Of a stretch of 64,000 nt of DNA, positions 37,571 to 47,632 are shown one piece after another. Location: contig JAGYOW010000002.1 of assembly GCA_018399285.1 (NCBI GenBank), forward strand, positions 62,001-126,000, in the 5' to 3' direction. Source of the DNA: Desulfotignum sp. GTDB taxonomy: Bacteria; Desulfobacterota; Desulfobacteria; Desulfobacterales; Desulfobacteraceae. Position 1 is the first letter of the stretch; each line of letters begins with the position of its first letter. A program made the translations under genes and the position numbers. The notes below the pieces were generated by a model that saw nothing but the letters and a program-made list of their open reading frames with translations, did not search any database and was not told the origin of the DNA.

Positions 37571-38404
37571 ATGACCGTTTATTATGTGGATGGGGCATTT
37601 GTTCCCGCCCATGAAGCAATGATCCCGGTGGATGATCTGGCCATTCTCCGGGGTATCGGTATCTGTGATATCATGCGCACTTTTCACGGCAGGCCTTTTT
37701 TTGTGGATGCGCATATTGACCGGCTCATGGATTCCGGAATAAAAATCGGATTGAATCTACCCTGGACCGCCAAAAATATCAAACAGATCGTGTTTCAAAC
37801 CCTGGAAAAAAATCCAGGCCTGGATGAAGCCAACATCCGCATTGTCATCACCGGCGGCTCCAGCCCCGATTTTCTGACACCCAACGGCCGCCCCCGGCTG
37901 ATCATTATGGTCACTCCCATCAACAAACTGCCGGAAACGTGGTACACCCAGGGGGTCAAAGTGACCAGCCTGGTCCAGGAACGGCCATTGGCCGGTGCCA
38001 AGATCACAGCATATCTCCCGGCCACCATGGCAATGACCCGGGCCAAGGCTGCCGGAGCCATGGAAGTGATTTACATAGACAAAAACCAGAATGCCCTGGA
38101 ATGCACCACCAGTAATCTGTTTGCGTTTTTCGGCGATACCCTGGTCACCCCGCCGACGGACGGTATCCTTGAAGGCATTACCCGGAAAGTGATCCTGTCT
38201 TTAGCCAGAGACCGGTTTAAAGTGTCGGAATCCCCCATTCCCTTAGAAAAACTGCTCACTGCTGACGAGGTGTTCATCACCGGCACCAACAAAGGCGTGG
38301 TTCCGGTAGTCCGGATTGATGACACCCCCATTGGAAACGGCAGGCCCGGTTCTCACACCCACACCCTCATGGCCGCTTTGGCCGACCGTTCAAAAAATTT
38401 TTAA
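37571..38404 (+). CDS. Class IV aminotransferase (branched-chain or D-amino acid type)
   Basis: 277 residues. Fold type IV PLP enzyme. YYVDGAFVPAHEAMIPVDDLAILRG at the N-terminus, AGAKITAYLPATMA with the PLP Lys near residue 145, ECTTSNLFAF (Glu and Thr/Ser of the cofactor site), DGILEGITRKVIL and EVFITGTNKGVVPV. These fit IlvE but also D-alanine aminotransferase and aminodeoxychorismate lyase, so the substrate is left open. AAGGAG lies 10 bases before the ATG. It stands alone on + between - strand genes. Confidence 0.88.
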   Translation: MTVYYVDGAFVPAHEAMIPVDDLAILRGIGICDIMRTFHGRPFFVDAHIDRLMDSGIKIGLNLPWTAKNIKQIVFQTLEKNPGLDEANIRIVITGGSSPDFLTPNGRPRLIIMVTPINKLPETWYTQGVKVTSLVQERPLAGAKITAYLPATMAMTRAKAAGAMEVIYIDKNQNALECTTSNLFAFFGDTLVTPPTDGILEGITRKVILSLARDRFKVSESPIPLEKLLTADEVFITGTNKGVVPVVRIDDTPIGNGRPGSHTHTLMAALADRSKNF

Positions 38405-38428
38405 CCAAAAAATAATGACACCTGATGT

Positions 38429-40078
38429 TTAAATACCGGCACAGACATCAGTTATTCCCGAATGCGAATCATCACATTCTGGGTCACAGCAGATCAGATA
38501 AGTGTCCTTACTGCAGAAATCTTTGTAAGAGACCGGGGGCATTTTCCGGATCACAGGCTGTGTCAGGTGAAAGCGGTCCGCAAGAAAATCCAGGAAAGGG
38601 ATATAGGGTTGCGGTGTAGAGTCTGTATCTGTTGCCGCCAGTTGCCACAACACCGGGGTGCCTGGATTAACCGTGGCGTTTTCAAGGATCTCCAGCAGTT
38701 TTTTTTCGATATGAATCCCGTTTATTTGGCTCGAGCTTTCCAGACGGGATGCCATGTTCACCGGTTTGCCGATGCTGGTGACAACTTTTCGATTTCGGCT
38801 GCCCAAAGGACCTACCAGTGCGGAACCAAAGGATATGCCGGCCCGGAATCCGATGGAGATGTCATGGATTTTCATCAGCCGATGGACCTGCCGATCCGGA
38901 TCCATGGGGTGCGTGCCTTGAGTCAGGATCCGGATCTGGGTGAACACAGCTGTGAGCGCCAGTGTCATGATCATGACCCGTTCCGCCATGCTGGAAGGAA
39001 TGCCCCGGTCCAGCGGGTCGAACAACGGGATACTTTCCAGAAACACCGCATCCCCGATAAAATTATCCACCCGGCACCCGTATGCCGCAGCTGTGTTTGC
39101 CGTGATTTCATGGCACAGATTGAGTACCAGAAAAAAATCTTTGGGAGACAGGCGGGTACGCATCCGGTTTGAAGACACCATGTCCATGAATGCGAATACC
39201 CCGTTGGGTTCAATCACCGGTACCATGTTCAGCTGATCTTCCGTGACTGCGCCCACCGACTGCAGATGCTTGTTCAACGCATCCATTTTTTTTACTTTTT
39301 CATTCATTTCAAGAAATGTTTTTCTCAGATTTCTTTCCTTGCGCCAGATAATTCTGGCGGCCCTTCGGCCTTTGGCCTGGCCAAGATGGGCGATGGATGC
39401 AATTTCGATGGCTGAAATCAACTGACCCAGCCGGTTTTTCAATTCCCGCGGATAGGCGACCGGGTCATCCCCTGTTTTTTCAAACAACTTCGGTTCCACG
39501 GTGTTGAGGACAATGGCCCCATAGTCGGGGATGTACACGGAGATGAAATTATCCGGCTTGAACCAGTGAATGATATTCATGTTCACCTGCATATCCGGCA
39601 GCACCTCAAACTGCTGGCCGTCATAAGCGATCACCGTCATATGCTCCCTTAACGGATCGTCAGCCATCTTTTTCCGGGGGATATGGTCAGTGAACAGCAT
39701 TTTGATGCCGCTGGCATAATATTCACTGTGTTTACGGATAACATTGGCAATCACCCCATCCGTCGGGACCCGCCGGCCCTGGATATCTCTTTTGTACAGC
39801 CAGATGGGGGAAATACTGAACCAGCGAAGCAAGGTAGGCCCCACCCATTTTAGGCCGAACCCGGACAGACCCTGACCAGTGAGCTGATGCACCACGCCCC
39901 GGTCCCATTGACGGGGAGGTAAAAACCGCTCCCCGGTATGATTGGTGCCGTAAAGCAATCCAGCCTGCCGGGCATTGAACAGGCGGCGGCTGAATGTCAG
40001 CAGCAGTCCCAATACATTTTTCTTCCTGAACGCCAAACGTTCAAACCGTTGGATATCCGGTATCTGTGAAAATATCAT
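38429..40078 (-). CDS. Class III adenylate/guanylate cyclase domain protein
   Basis: 549 residues, no membrane helix. Residues 1 to about 215 are a uncharacterised, GAF-like alpha/beta region (PDYGAIVLNTVEP); a charged helix (about 225-290) leads to the cyclase domain (about 305-480). In the cyclase domain the two metal Asp residues are in FAFMDMV and VDNFIGDAVF, and the transition-state Asn and Arg are in VNMASRLESS. The key residues are therefore present and activity is plausible; ATP versus GTP choice is not clear. AAGGA lies 7 bases before ATG 40078. Follows mfd by 65 bp. Confidence 0.85.
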   Translation of the reverse strand: MIFSQIPDIQRFERLAFRKKNVLGLLLTFSRRLFNARQAGLLYGTNHTGERFLPPRQWDRGVVHQLTGQGLSGFGLKWVGPTLLRWFSISPIWLYKRDIQGRRVPTDGVIANVIRKHSEYYASGIKMLFTDHIPRKKMADDPLREHMTVIAYDGQQFEVLPDMQVNMNIIHWFKPDNFISVYIPDYGAIVLNTVEPKLFEKTGDDPVAYPRELKNRLGQLISAIEIASIAHLGQAKGRRAARIIWRKERNLRKTFLEMNEKVKKMDALNKHLQSVGAVTEDQLNMVPVIEPNGVFAFMDMVSSNRMRTRLSPKDFFLVLNLCHEITANTAAAYGCRVDNFIGDAVFLESIPLFDPLDRGIPSSMAERVMIMTLALTAVFTQIRILTQGTHPMDPDRQVHRLMKIHDISIGFRAGISFGSALVGPLGSRNRKVVTSIGKPVNMASRLESSSQINGIHIEKKLLEILENATVNPGTPVLWQLAATDTDSTPQPYIPFLDFLADRFHLTQPVIRKMPPVSYKDFCSKDTYLICCDPECDDSHSGITDVCAGI

Positions 40079-40143
40079 GATGATCCTTTCCAGATCCAGA
40101 AGAACACCGCACATGCGTCACAAACAGATTGCGTTGAAAGTTA

Positions 40144-43100
40144 TCAGGTCATGGCGGAAAGGATCTGCTTGGTTTTAACCAGGGCCTTGGCGGTCTGGTT
40201 GGGTTTGAAGCCTAAATAAAACTGAACACACTCTTTTTTGATCCATTTGGACCGTGCCATTGCCTGCCATTTTTTCTCCAGATCCGGCAGAGGCATGGGC
40301 AGGTGAGGTAAAGAAAAAGTCAGCACCAGAGCCGACGGATCGATATCCAGCCGCTGGACACCGCACTGGACGGCCAGTACCCGTAACATGATCTTTAACA
40401 GCATGTTTTCAGCAGGACGGGGCAGTGGACCGTACCGGTCCATCAGTTCTTTTTTCATGTCTGATATGTCTGACAAAGAAGTGAGCCGGGACAGTCTTCG
40501 GTACAGGGTCAGGCGCTGGGACACGGATTCGATATACGTTTCAGAAAATCCTGTGGACATGCTGACATTGATTTCCGGATCCAGAGGTTCCAGATGGGTG
40601 TCATCTTTCAGGTCGTTCACCGCCTGGTCCAGCAGTTTTAAAAACAGGTCATACCCCACCGCCGCAATATGTCCGGACTGGGACGCACCCAAAGCCGTGC
40701 CTGCACCTCTGATCTGTAAATCTTTCATGGCAATTTGAAATCCTGATCCCAGATCCCGGTATTCCATGAGTGCGGCCAGTCGTTTTCTGGCATCTTTGGA
40801 GATCCGGGATTCATCGGAAACAAACAGATATGCATAAGCCTGATGATCTCCTCGGCCAATCCGGCCCCGCAGCTGATAGATCTGGGACAGCCCGAACCGT
40901 TCGGCCCGGTCGATGATCATGGTGTTGGCAGATGGAATGTCCAGGCCGGATTCAATAATGGTGGTGCACACCAGCAGGTTGATCTCCATATTGACAAATG
41001 CCAGCATGACCCGTTCCAGCTCGGCTTCGGACAACCGGCCATGGGCCACACCGATGCGGGCATCAGGCACCAGTTTCTTCAAGTTGTCCGCCACTTTGAA
41101 AATAGTTTTGATATTGTTGTGGACAAAAAACACCTGGCCGCCCCGGACCAGTTCTTTGTTGATGGCATCTTTGACAACGGCATCTTCATACGGAGTGATA
41201 TAGGAAATGATGGGCTGGCGGTCCGCGGGCGGGGTTTTGATCACGCTGATATCCCGCATCCCGGTCAAAGACAGGTGCAGGGTTCTGGGAATGGGGGTAG
41301 CACTTAAAGCCAGCACATCCACGGTGCTGCGTTTCTTTTTCAAAACCTCCTTGTGCCGGACTCCGAACCGCTGTTCCTCGTCAATCACCAGCAGTCCCAG
41401 GGATTTGAACGACACATCCTTCTGCAAAAGCCGATGGGTGCCGATGACAATATCCATCCGGCCGTCTGCCATCTGTTCAAGAATCTCAGTCTGTTCTTTA
41501 CGGGACCGGAACCGGGACAACCCGGCAATATTCACGGGATAATTCTTGAACCGTTCCCGGAATGTAGCCAGATGCTGTTCCGCCAGAATGGTGGTGGGGA
41601 CCACCATCGCCACCTGTTTGCCGTCATTGACCGCCTTGAAAGCGGCCCGGATCGCCACCTCGGTTTTGCCGTATCCCACATCGCCGCACACCAGCCGGTC
41701 CATGGGCGTATCCGACTCCATATCAAGATGCACCTCATCAATGGCTTTGAGCTGGTCTCTGGTTTCCTCATAAGGAAATGTGGTTTCAAAATCCTGGTAA
41801 TAATTGTCCGGTTGACTAAAGGAAAACCCTTTGTTGATCTTTCGTTTAGCATACAGATCCAACAGGTCCGCCGCCATCTTTTCAACTTCTTTTCTGGCTT
41901 TGGCCTTGGATTTGATCCAGGCTTTGGAACCGATTTTGTCCAGCACCGGTTTGTTACCGTTCACACCGATATATTTGCCGATCATCTCCATGCGGTCCAC
42001 CGGCAGGTACAAGGTGTCTTCATCCTGGTACACGATCTTGATAAAATCCTGGGAAATTTTTCCCACATTCAGATTGACCAGCCCGTCATACCGCCCGACT
42101 CCGTGCTCGGCATGCACCACGATATCCCCGTTTTCCAGCTCTTCCGGAGCGATCATTTCAGTTTTCAGGTCCCGGGAGGAACGCATGACACGCCGCACCC
42201 GTTTTTTGCCGAAAATATCCTCTTCCGTGATCAACACCAGGTTGTGATCTGTCAACACAAATCCCGTGGATAAGGTCCCCACCACAAAGTACAGTCCCGC
42301 AGCCTGGGTTTCTGCATCCTGTATGGTTTTCAATGGAACCGGTGTCAGGCCATAAGGTGTCAGCAGCAGGATCAGTCGCTGAACCTGGGCATCCTGGTGC
42401 AGTACGCACACGATTTTGCTGCCCGCAGTCACCTGAGATTCGATCCAGTCCACCAAAGGTTTCAACGGGGTATCTGACCGGTTTTTCATCCCCGGAGTTC
42501 CCGACAGAATGTCAATGGTTTCCGGATGAAACGAAAATACGGTTCCACGGGTCCGGGTTCGGTTCAAGGCAAGATCATCAAACGTCAGATGCGGGACCTG
42601 GCCGATCCTTTCAGCCACCTGGTCAAACGGCATCAAGCATTGATCTGGATCCCCTCCCAGGCGTTTTTCCGCCACCAGGGCCTGATAATTTTGTTGGGCC
42701 TGATTTTCAAAATCCGTGGCTTTTTCCGCCAGAATTTCCGGAAAATCCCAGATCACGCAAAAATCATCTGCCAAATAATCAAACGTGTCATCCAGGGTAT
42801 CATACACCATGGAAAGCATGGTTTCGATGCCGGCAAACCGTCCAACCTGACGAATCTGGGTGACATATTCCCGGATTTTTGCATCGTCCAGTCCAGCGGC
42901 TTTGGCTTGTGACCTGAGCCGTGCCAGGACATGGGGCTGATCTTGATCCAGCAATATGGCTTCAGTAGCAGGTACCACAATTATTTCAGACAATTCCTTG
43001 ATTCCCCGCTGGGTATACGGAGAAAAGCTGCGGATGGATTCCACCAGGTCTCCGAAAAATTCCATGCGGACCGGCCGGGTCATTCCTGGAACAAACAGGT

Positions 43101-43620
43101 CCAGTATACCGCCCCGCACCGCATATTCTCCGGGATCCTCCACCAGAGATACCCGATGATACCCGCCGACCTCCAGTCGGTGAATCAAGGCATCCCGGTC
43201 GGTTTCCTCATCGGCCATCACCAGTTCGGAATACCGATCCAACCGGGTCTTGGGCATCAGTCTGCACAGCAACGTGTCAATACTGATGACCACCAGATAT
43301 GGGCCGGTCCGGGGTGCAGACAATTTGGACAATACCGCCATCCGGCGCAAAGATGTCTGCCGGTGATGAGACAGGGACTTGAATGGCAGGATGGCATGAC
43401 CAGGAAAAAGCAGAATGTCATTTTTCCGGTCCGGCAGAAAAAATTGCAGGTCATTGACAAATGTGTCTGCCTGACCCGGATCCGGCAACACCACCAGCAG
43501 ATCCCGGTTCAGGCGATGAAATATCCGGGCAGCCAGCCAGGCTTTATGGGACCCGTGTTGCCGTGTGAGTACAAGGGGGCTGTCCTGGGACAGCATGTGA
43601 TCAAATATATCGGATATCAT
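40144..43620 (-). CDS. mfd: Transcription-repair coupling factor
   Basis: 1,158 residues. Removes RNA polymerase stalled at lesions and recruits UvrA. UvrB-like N-terminal module; RNA-polymerase-interacting domain near residues 480-560 (HAEHGVGRYDGL, QDEDTLYLPVDRM); RecG-like translocase with Walker A GDVGYGKTE, DEEQ box (VIDEEQRFGV), SATPIPRTL, and QLRGRIGRG; C-terminal TRCF domain. Its start lies 9 bp after the second prkA-like gene and has no clear ribosome site of its own. Confidence 0.97.
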   Translation of the reverse strand: MISDIFDHMLSQDSPLVLTRQHGSHKAWLAARIFHRLNRDLLVVLPDPGQADTFVNDLQFFLPDRKNDILLFPGHAILPFKSLSHHRQTSLRRMAVLSKLSAPRTGPYLVVISIDTLLCRLMPKTRLDRYSELVMADEETDRDALIHRLEVGGYHRVSLVEDPGEYAVRGGILDLFVPGMTRPVRMEFFGDLVESIRSFSPYTQRGIKELSEIIVVPATEAILLDQDQPHVLARLRSQAKAAGLDDAKIREYVTQIRQVGRFAGIETMLSMVYDTLDDTFDYLADDFCVIWDFPEILAEKATDFENQAQQNYQALVAEKRLGGDPDQCLMPFDQVAERIGQVPHLTFDDLALNRTRTRGTVFSFHPETIDILSGTPGMKNRSDTPLKPLVDWIESQVTAGSKIVCVLHQDAQVQRLILLLTPYGLTPVPLKTIQDAETQAAGLYFVVGTLSTGFVLTDHNLVLITEEDIFGKKRVRRVMRSSRDLKTEMIAPEELENGDIVVHAEHGVGRYDGLVNLNVGKISQDFIKIVYQDEDTLYLPVDRMEMIGKYIGVNGNKPVLDKIGSKAWIKSKAKARKEVEKMAADLLDLYAKRKINKGFSFSQPDNYYQDFETTFPYEETRDQLKAIDEVHLDMESDTPMDRLVCGDVGYGKTEVAIRAAFKAVNDGKQVAMVVPTTILAEQHLATFRERFKNYPVNIAGLSRFRSRKEQTEILEQMADGRMDIVIGTHRLLQKDVSFKSLGLLVIDEEQRFGVRHKEVLKKKRSTVDVLALSATPIPRTLHLSLTGMRDISVIKTPPADRQPIISYITPYEDAVVKDAINKELVRGGQVFFVHNNIKTIFKVADNLKKLVPDARIGVAHGRLSEAELERVMLAFVNMEINLLVCTTIIESGLDIPSANTMIIDRAERFGLSQIYQLRGRIGRGDHQAYAYLFVSDESRISKDARKRLAALMEYRDLGSGFQIAMKDLQIRGAGTALGASQSGHIAAVGYDLFLKLLDQAVNDLKDDTHLEPLDPEINVSMSTGFSETYIESVSQRLTLYRRLSRLTSLSDISDMKKELMDRYGPLPRPAENMLLKIMLRVLAVQCGVQRLDIDPSALVLTFSLPHLPMPLPDLEKKWQAMARSKWIKKECVQFYLGFKPNQTAKALVKTKQILSAMT

Positions 43621-43629
43621 GAAATGATT

Positions 43630-45945
43630 TTATTTGAATTTACCAGCCAGGTCATGGTCAATGACATAAATACAGACCTCATTGGCCCCCTGGCTGGTAT
43701 AGCCGAACTTGGCGGACAAATTGTCAATGAGAAATGTAACGTCTTTTTTGATGCGTTTGTCATGGGTTTTAAATTTTTTGGTATCAAAATCCTTGATTGC
43801 GTTTCTGAAATTTTCATTGGCTACAAACGGTGCCAGAACCTGCTTTTTGAGATTATGTATATATTTTTCATGCAAAAGTTCAAACAACCGGGTGTCGGTG
43901 ATAGCTTTGCCCTGAATCATTATTTCCTGGGTCAGGGCCCGGGTGGTATATTCTTTGAGCACATCATTTCTGATCTGCTGTCGGGTTTTGGCATCCGGTT
44001 TTTCCGACAGAAACCGATTTTCAATGCTTTCTAAAAATGCGTCAGTCACATGCAGTTTTTCTTTGGTGAAAATGCATGTAACCACAGAATCAAGTTCATG
44101 GGTGACTGCGGAAATATAATGTTTGATATCCCGGGCAATCTGGTCTTCATTGTAATAATACAACGATTCCTTGACCTGCTGAAGTACGGAGTAATCATAC
44201 ATGCGAAGCAGACGGTTCAGAAATCCCTGGGGCAGCAGTTTTTCAGAATGACTGTCCAAAGTGTTGAAAAAAGTGCACAGATCCGTCATATTGATCAACC
44301 GATCTTCTCTGGCATATTTAGAATAAAATTCATCAAAAATTTTGATGGCATCCCGGCCGGACCATCCTTCCTGGCCGCAAGTTTCAGATTCCGCAATGAT
44401 CTGTTTGAGCATTTTTTTGTCCAGGCGGCGTACATCCTCATCATCCAGCCATTTGGGAACATTGCCTGAAAAAAGTTCCATTTTCAACAGCATGAGCTGG
44501 TCATCACAAAAATTCTTATATTTTTCCGGCTGAGGAATCCAGGCTTCCAGGGCCGGTGATTTTTTCTGGCTGCGGGTACATACAATGATCCGGGCAAAGT
44601 TGTCCAGCACCATGGGCAGAAAATTACCGTCAATGTGCCGGCCGAAGATATCCATATAAATTTTGACTTCGGTTTTCCAGTCCAGCACATACGGAATGTC
44701 AATATACCGTATCCGGTCTTCAAAAGAGGGAAAATCTTTCAGATTTTTTTTGTCTTCCGGGTTCATCAGCGCAAAAAACAGGGCATCCACCCGCTCTTCC
44801 ATATTTTCCACCTTGTGAATGCCTTCGGAAATAATATTGTGCAACGCCACCAGTCGTTCGACATTATGGGATTTGATATCCATCAGGGCATAGATCCCGT
44901 TGTTGATCTTGGCAAAATGGGAATAGGTGTACTGAATAAGATTGGAATCCTGAAACAGGGAATTGATACGGTTCTGGAGCATCTCATTGGAGATGATGTT
45001 GTGCTTGGCCGGCTGATCTCCGGGGTTGAACACGGAAATTCCGTTGCCGATCCGCCGGTTCACGTAATACGGCCGGGCAAAAAGCATATTGAACACGGTT
45101 TTTGGGTCCTGAAACAATTCGAGCAAGGTATGATAAATAGATGAACACACAGTGCAGGTGTCTTCTGTAAAAACCCATTCATATTCTTTTTCCGTGAACA
45201 GCTGCCATTTGAACTGATCGTTTTTGATCAGTTCGTCAAGTACTCCCCGGCGCTGGTCCTTGGGGATCACCAGAAAGGGATTGTCATGGGCCAGGCAGGG
45301 GATTTCAATAAAATCATTTTCCTGAACCCCCACAAACCGGTCTTTGATATTCTGACTGTTATCGTCTTCGGCTTCCTTTGTTTCTACAAAATGCATCCAT
45401 TGTTCAAATGCGGATGGGGGGAAAGAATGACATTTTTCCTGGAGTTTCTTGATGTTTAAACGCCACACCACCTCATACCGGAGCCCTTCTTCCGTATTGG
45501 CGTATTGTTCAAATTTTTTGAGCAGATTATTCAAAAACGTACTTTTGCCGCATCCGTGGGGTCCGTGAAAAATATAGATCCGGTTCTGCTGGGACCCATG
45601 GCGCAGGTATTCCATCTGCTTCATGAACCGGTTGGCAAACAGCATGTCCGGAAAATACGGATTGTCCGACCCTTCCACAAACAACCGGCTACAATCATAC
45701 CGGGTAAAAATCGGATCGGCCCGATCCTCTCCCATGGGTTCTTCATCTTCATCCACGTGCGCTTTGACCATATCATGAAACGACTGGAAGATGTTTCTCA
45801 GAATCCTGGCCGGATTGGCATTGAGCATGCTTAGAAAAGTTTCAAAGGGTACGGGCTGAAGACGCTGGTAATCCTGAATATTTCTGTTCAGCATCAACAA
45901 AGCCTGGTCTACGGATCCGGTGCCGGATGCAATATCTTCCATCAT
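43630..45945 (-). CDS. Second PrkA-like AAA protein
   Basis: 771 residues. Shares the PrkA layout but is divergent. The ATPase domain has Walker A GPHGCGKST (128-136), where the canonical PrkA of this locus has GEPGNGKT at about residues 95-102, and a longer N-terminus. It contains TCTVCSSIYHTLLELF, a Cys pair near residue 260, and a long helical C-terminal region. The C-terminal kinase-like signature of PrkA is not obvious by eye. It starts 3 bp after the spoVR stop with GGAG upstream, so it belongs to the same operon. Confidence 0.75.
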   Translation of the reverse strand: MMEDIASGTGSVDQALLMLNRNIQDYQRLQPVPFETFLSMLNANPARILRNIFQSFHDMVKAHVDEDEEPMGEDRADPIFTRYDCSRLFVEGSDNPYFPDMLFANRFMKQMEYLRHGSQQNRIYIFHGPHGCGKSTFLNNLLKKFEQYANTEEGLRYEVVWRLNIKKLQEKCHSFPPSAFEQWMHFVETKEAEDDNSQNIKDRFVGVQENDFIEIPCLAHDNPFLVIPKDQRRGVLDELIKNDQFKWQLFTEKEYEWVFTEDTCTVCSSIYHTLLELFQDPKTVFNMLFARPYYVNRRIGNGISVFNPGDQPAKHNIISNEMLQNRINSLFQDSNLIQYTYSHFAKINNGIYALMDIKSHNVERLVALHNIISEGIHKVENMEERVDALFFALMNPEDKKNLKDFPSFEDRIRYIDIPYVLDWKTEVKIYMDIFGRHIDGNFLPMVLDNFARIIVCTRSQKKSPALEAWIPQPEKYKNFCDDQLMLLKMELFSGNVPKWLDDEDVRRLDKKMLKQIIAESETCGQEGWSGRDAIKIFDEFYSKYAREDRLINMTDLCTFFNTLDSHSEKLLPQGFLNRLLRMYDYSVLQQVKESLYYYNEDQIARDIKHYISAVTHELDSVVTCIFTKEKLHVTDAFLESIENRFLSEKPDAKTRQQIRNDVLKEYTTRALTQEIMIQGKAITDTRLFELLHEKYIHNLKKQVLAPFVANENFRNAIKDFDTKKFKTHDKRIKKDVTFLIDNLSAKFGYTSQGANEVCIYVIDHDLAGKFK

Positions 45946-45948
45946 GGA

Positions 45949-47592
45949 TTATAACTCCTGCTTGTGCAGTTTTCGGTCTTTCATTATAAACCGTACCCGT
46001 TTCCACTGAATGGGGGCGTTCCGGGAGTCGGCCGGACTGCCGGCAGTGCCCGGATCCCAGAAATTGATATACGGGGATCCGGGCTGGGCAGTCGTGGCCG
46101 GCACACTGGTTTCCAGGTGAACCGGGCCACCCCATAAAAATTCAATCCCGATCATGGTGTTTTCAATAAAATCCTGTTTCAGGGGTTTGTTTTCAAATCG
46201 ATGGTCCAGATAAAGGATCCCGTTTCCGGTTTTTTCCTCGACCACACGAATATCGGGTGGATGATACAGGGTGTTGATGATCATTTCTTTGTAATCATCC
46301 ACTTTCTTGGATTTGATATAATACTGCCAGGTGTTGTGCTGGGGATTGAACCGTTTGCCGGCCAAAAACAAGTGGTGCCGATCCACAAATTCCTGGTCCA
46401 CAAATGTATTGATGAACGAAAAATCCTCCATGTTTTCCCGCACGGAAAAAATATAATCCATGCCCGTGTTTTTTGTTCGGTCAAATTTTGTTCTTAAAAT
46501 TGCATCTTTGAGCTGAAAATAATCCAGGGAATACCGGCCTTTGTCCTCCATTTCCTGGATATGCTCGAACAGTCGAAGTCCCAGGGCATATGGATTGAGC
46601 CCTACTTTAGGCATGGCCGTGACCGTGGCATTGACCTTGGCAAAATCCGTTTCATGGCCACGAATCCGTTCATCTTTCAGAAACAGATGCGCATGCCAGA
46701 AGGACGCCCATCCCTCGTTCATGGTCTTTGTCCGGATCTGGGGTTGAAAATACAAGGATGTGCTTCGAATAATATGAATGACCGATTTCATCCATTCATT
46801 TTCTTCCCTGCGTAAAAAAGGAGAATACTTGAGAATATATTCCATGACATCCAGCTTACCTGGCGCATTTTTTTGTTTTTCCTTCTGAAAGATCTCTTCG
46901 AATTCCGGATATTGTTCAGTAACTTTACCAAAAAAATCCGCATGATCTTTTTGACACTGGTTATAGCGGTCAATTTCTTTTAAATACACATGCTGGGGTA
47001 CTGATTTGATTTTCTGAAGAAACCGGTCAAAATAAAAATCGATTCGATCCGGCACATGGCCCTGATCCCGGGTCAAAGCCCGGTTGAGATCCCGCTGAAA
47101 CCCCACCAGGTTGTCCATGCCTCTGGCAAATTCAATCACATAATCCACCCACCGGCCTTTTTCACTTCTCAGCTGGGCGATGAGCCGTTTATCCGCCAGA
47201 GCCTGACCGGCCAGATCCACATCCCACGTGTTTTTATAGTACAGATTATTTTGAAAAAAATCGATATGAGCCAGTACATGATAAAAAATCATCACATTGA
47301 GCCAGTCCGGGTTGTTGTCATTGTAAAACGAGATGGCCGGCCGGGTGTTGATCACGGTTTCATAGGGATTGGACGGATACGCCTCATACATGCCTTTGCC
47401 TGACAGGACCCGGACATCATGGACCCAGTAGTCGTACAGAGTGGGGATCATTATTTTGGGGGATAGTTCGATCATGTCCCGGTTGGTAACGATATATTCC
47501 AGGGTTTCATCATCAAACCGCAATCCAGCATCCCGTGCCCGGAGTTTGCATTCTTCCATGATGCCTTTGGCATGTTGATTGACCAGTTCCAT
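45949..47592 (-). CDS. SpoVR/YcgB family protein
   Basis: 547 residues. SpoVR was named for a Bacillus cortex mutant; in Gram-negatives the homologue YcgB travels with yeaG and yeaH and is linked to starvation survival. Recognised by FYHVLAHIDFFQNNLYYKNT, TKTMNEGWASFWHAHLF, NPYALGLRLFEHIQEMEDKG and DYIFSVRENMEDFSFINTFVD. The conserved His and Glu residues suggest a metal site, but no activity is established. It lies 40 bp after yeaH. Confidence 0.92.
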   Translation of the reverse strand: MELVNQHAKGIMEECKLRARDAGLRFDDETLEYIVTNRDMIELSPKIMIPTLYDYWVHDVRVLSGKGMYEAYPSNPYETVINTRPAISFYNDNNPDWLNVMIFYHVLAHIDFFQNNLYYKNTWDVDLAGQALADKRLIAQLRSEKGRWVDYVIEFARGMDNLVGFQRDLNRALTRDQGHVPDRIDFYFDRFLQKIKSVPQHVYLKEIDRYNQCQKDHADFFGKVTEQYPEFEEIFQKEKQKNAPGKLDVMEYILKYSPFLRREENEWMKSVIHIIRSTSLYFQPQIRTKTMNEGWASFWHAHLFLKDERIRGHETDFAKVNATVTAMPKVGLNPYALGLRLFEHIQEMEDKGRYSLDYFQLKDAILRTKFDRTKNTGMDYIFSVRENMEDFSFINTFVDQEFVDRHHLFLAGKRFNPQHNTWQYYIKSKKVDDYKEMIINTLYHPPDIRVVEEKTGNGILYLDHRFENKPLKQDFIENTMIGIEFLWGGPVHLETSVPATTAQPGSPYINFWDPGTAGSPADSRNAPIQWKRVRFIMKDRKLHKQEL

Positions 47593-47632
47593 ATGCAGCT
47601 CTTTTTTTCTGGTTGACCGGACCTTTCCGGTA

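Noticed and set aside
42931-44034. Open frame of 367 codons on + spanning the mfd/prkA2 junction
   Set aside because: Antisense to two real genes on the - strand, with no support from motif or start site.
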